A DNA stretch of 64,000 bases from Flectonema sp. DT1601 (Eukaryota; Euglenozoa; Diplonemea; Diplonemida; Diplonemidae), in assembly GCA_964019425.1 (NCBI GenBank), contig OZ025780.1:576001-640000 (forward strand), given 5' to 3'. Both the position numbers and the translations under genes were made by a program. The notes under the pieces are model-generated. The model was not told the DNA's origin. It made no database searches and worked only from the letters and a program-made list of their open reading frames with translations. Shown here in pieces: positions 63,426 to 64,000 of the stretch (positions are counted from its first letter, which is position 1; every line of letters begins with the position of its first letter).

Positions 63426-64000
63426 ATGAAAATGCATTTCATTCAGTTGGTGATATGTACCTTGACCAGCCTCGCTTTTATATTCCCTCTTAGAGTTGTG
63501 CTTCAGGGACGGAGGCATTTTGAAGTTTTTATTGGAGTTGGTCAGTTAGTTACATCTGTGCTGTATAACATATGCGAGAATATTGAGGATTCGATAGTAT
63601 TGGAAGGTAGGCAATGGCATGCGATGAACAATATTTTTAGTACAACTTATGGTATACTTTTACTTATCCACTTGCAAGCTAATCACAGCGAAGGATTTGA
63701 TATGTTTCTGAGATACGTTGCATTCGGATCGATATGGATAGCTCAAGAGAGAGATCATTATTGGGATGCAAAGAACACTGCTGCTGTTGCTATTATATTC
63801 ATCATTCTGACGTTGGGAAAATGGACATTTCTGGGGAAGCTGCCTCCTTACAACTGGGTCAACGTGTTGAAGGGATTGGTCATCATTTCGACTACGGCAT
63901 TCTTCTGGATCATATCAATGATGCCAGGGACAGACTCTCATGGAGTCTTACACGGAATCTCTCAAATAGGAGCTGCTGTGTCACTTAGGTATTTCCCTTT
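63426..64000 (+). CDS. multi-pass membrane protein, TMEM8/CREST-like (cut by window end)
   Basis: The frame opens at ATG 63426 (MKMHFIQLVICTLTS) and remains open for 191 codons to the window end; TTAG/GTATTT near 63986 may be an intron donor. Six or seven hydrophobic segments alternate with short polar turns. Acidic and His residues are spaced as in the CREST hydrolase-like superfamily (TMEM8/myomaker, ceramidases, PAQR): YNICENIED after helix 2, an RQWHAMNN segment, and HGVLHGISQIG in the last helix, where this superfamily keeps metal-binding His. Assignment is by topology and His placement, not by strong identity. Confidence 0.55.
   Translation, partial: MKMHFIQLVICTLTSLAFIFPLRVVLQGRRHFEVFIGVGQLVTSVLYNICENIEDSIVLEGRQWHAMNNIFSTTYGILLLIHLQANHSEGFDMFLRYVAFGSIWIAQERDHYWDAKNTAAVAIIFIILTLGKWTFLGKLPPYNWVNVLKGLVIISTTAFFWIISMMPGTDSHGVLHGISQIGAAVSLRYFP

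Overview
The window is nuclear DNA of a unicellular eukaryote. Genes contain a few short GT-AG introns, proteins carry eukaryote-only domains (SR protein, PB1-MAP3K, GH47 mannosidase, C-type lectin domain, SAM), and TAA, TAG and TGA all act as stops. Several observations point, as an inference, to Euglenozoa (for example a diplonemid or relative). All 14 host genes between 27 and 64 kb lie on the + strand. Each start codon follows a splice-acceptor-like (pyrimidine)-AG within about 5-50 nt, as expected for spliced-leader trans-splicing. A displaced fragment of the 18S rRNA 3' end has what I recall as a euglenozoan-type sequence. The retroelements resemble the gag / tyrosine-recombinase / RT order of VIPER elements known from trypanosomatids.

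Region 1 (1-12.3 kb) is nested mobile DNA. A VIPER-like retroelement on the - strand (gag 5187-3922, tyrosine recombinase 3810-2776, RT start about 2700-2250, RT core 370-1) has its RT interrupted by a small LTR-type element (371-2249; two 495-bp TG...CA repeats around 889 bp). Next come a tRNA-like sequence, a 5'- and 3'-truncated LINE with a restriction-like endonuclease (5655-7670), further copies of the small LTR element, insertions of a roughly 400-bp hairpin-rich repeat ('repeat C'), and a coiled-coil ORF of unknown role.

Region 2 (12.6-18.6 kb) is an A/T-run-rich satellite whose units carry short perfect hairpins, with a 524-bp higher-order period. It is interrupted by a 770-bp terminal-inverted-repeat element with a 6-bp target duplication. 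Region 3 (18.6-26.2 kb) holds repeat C copies, a GC-rich island encoding Pro/Ala/Gly-rich repeats, more LTRs, a second TIR element carrying a 28S rRNA segment and tRNA-like sequences, a hAT transposase fragment and a second VIPER-like fragment.

Region 4 (27.3-64 kb) is the gene-bearing part. In order it holds a secreted LVIVD-type propeller protein, a probable mitochondrial membrane protein, a Golgi GH47 alpha-mannosidase, an SR-type splicing factor, a coiled-coil protein with a CaaX end, a Cys-rich type I membrane protein, a C-type-lectin-domain receptor-like protein, a dual-specificity phosphatase, an unknown protein, a myristoylatable PB1-MAP3K, a 1,297-residue coiled-coil protein, a SAM protein, an Hsp70-substrate-domain-like protein, and a multi-pass membrane protein cut by the window end. 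The genes do not form one pathway; secretory/surface and signalling functions dominate. The spacers hold small repeated families, one of which has four copies, covarying stems and a terminal T-run and looks like an undescribed small RNA family. They also hold displaced rRNA fragments from both ends of 18S and from 28S.
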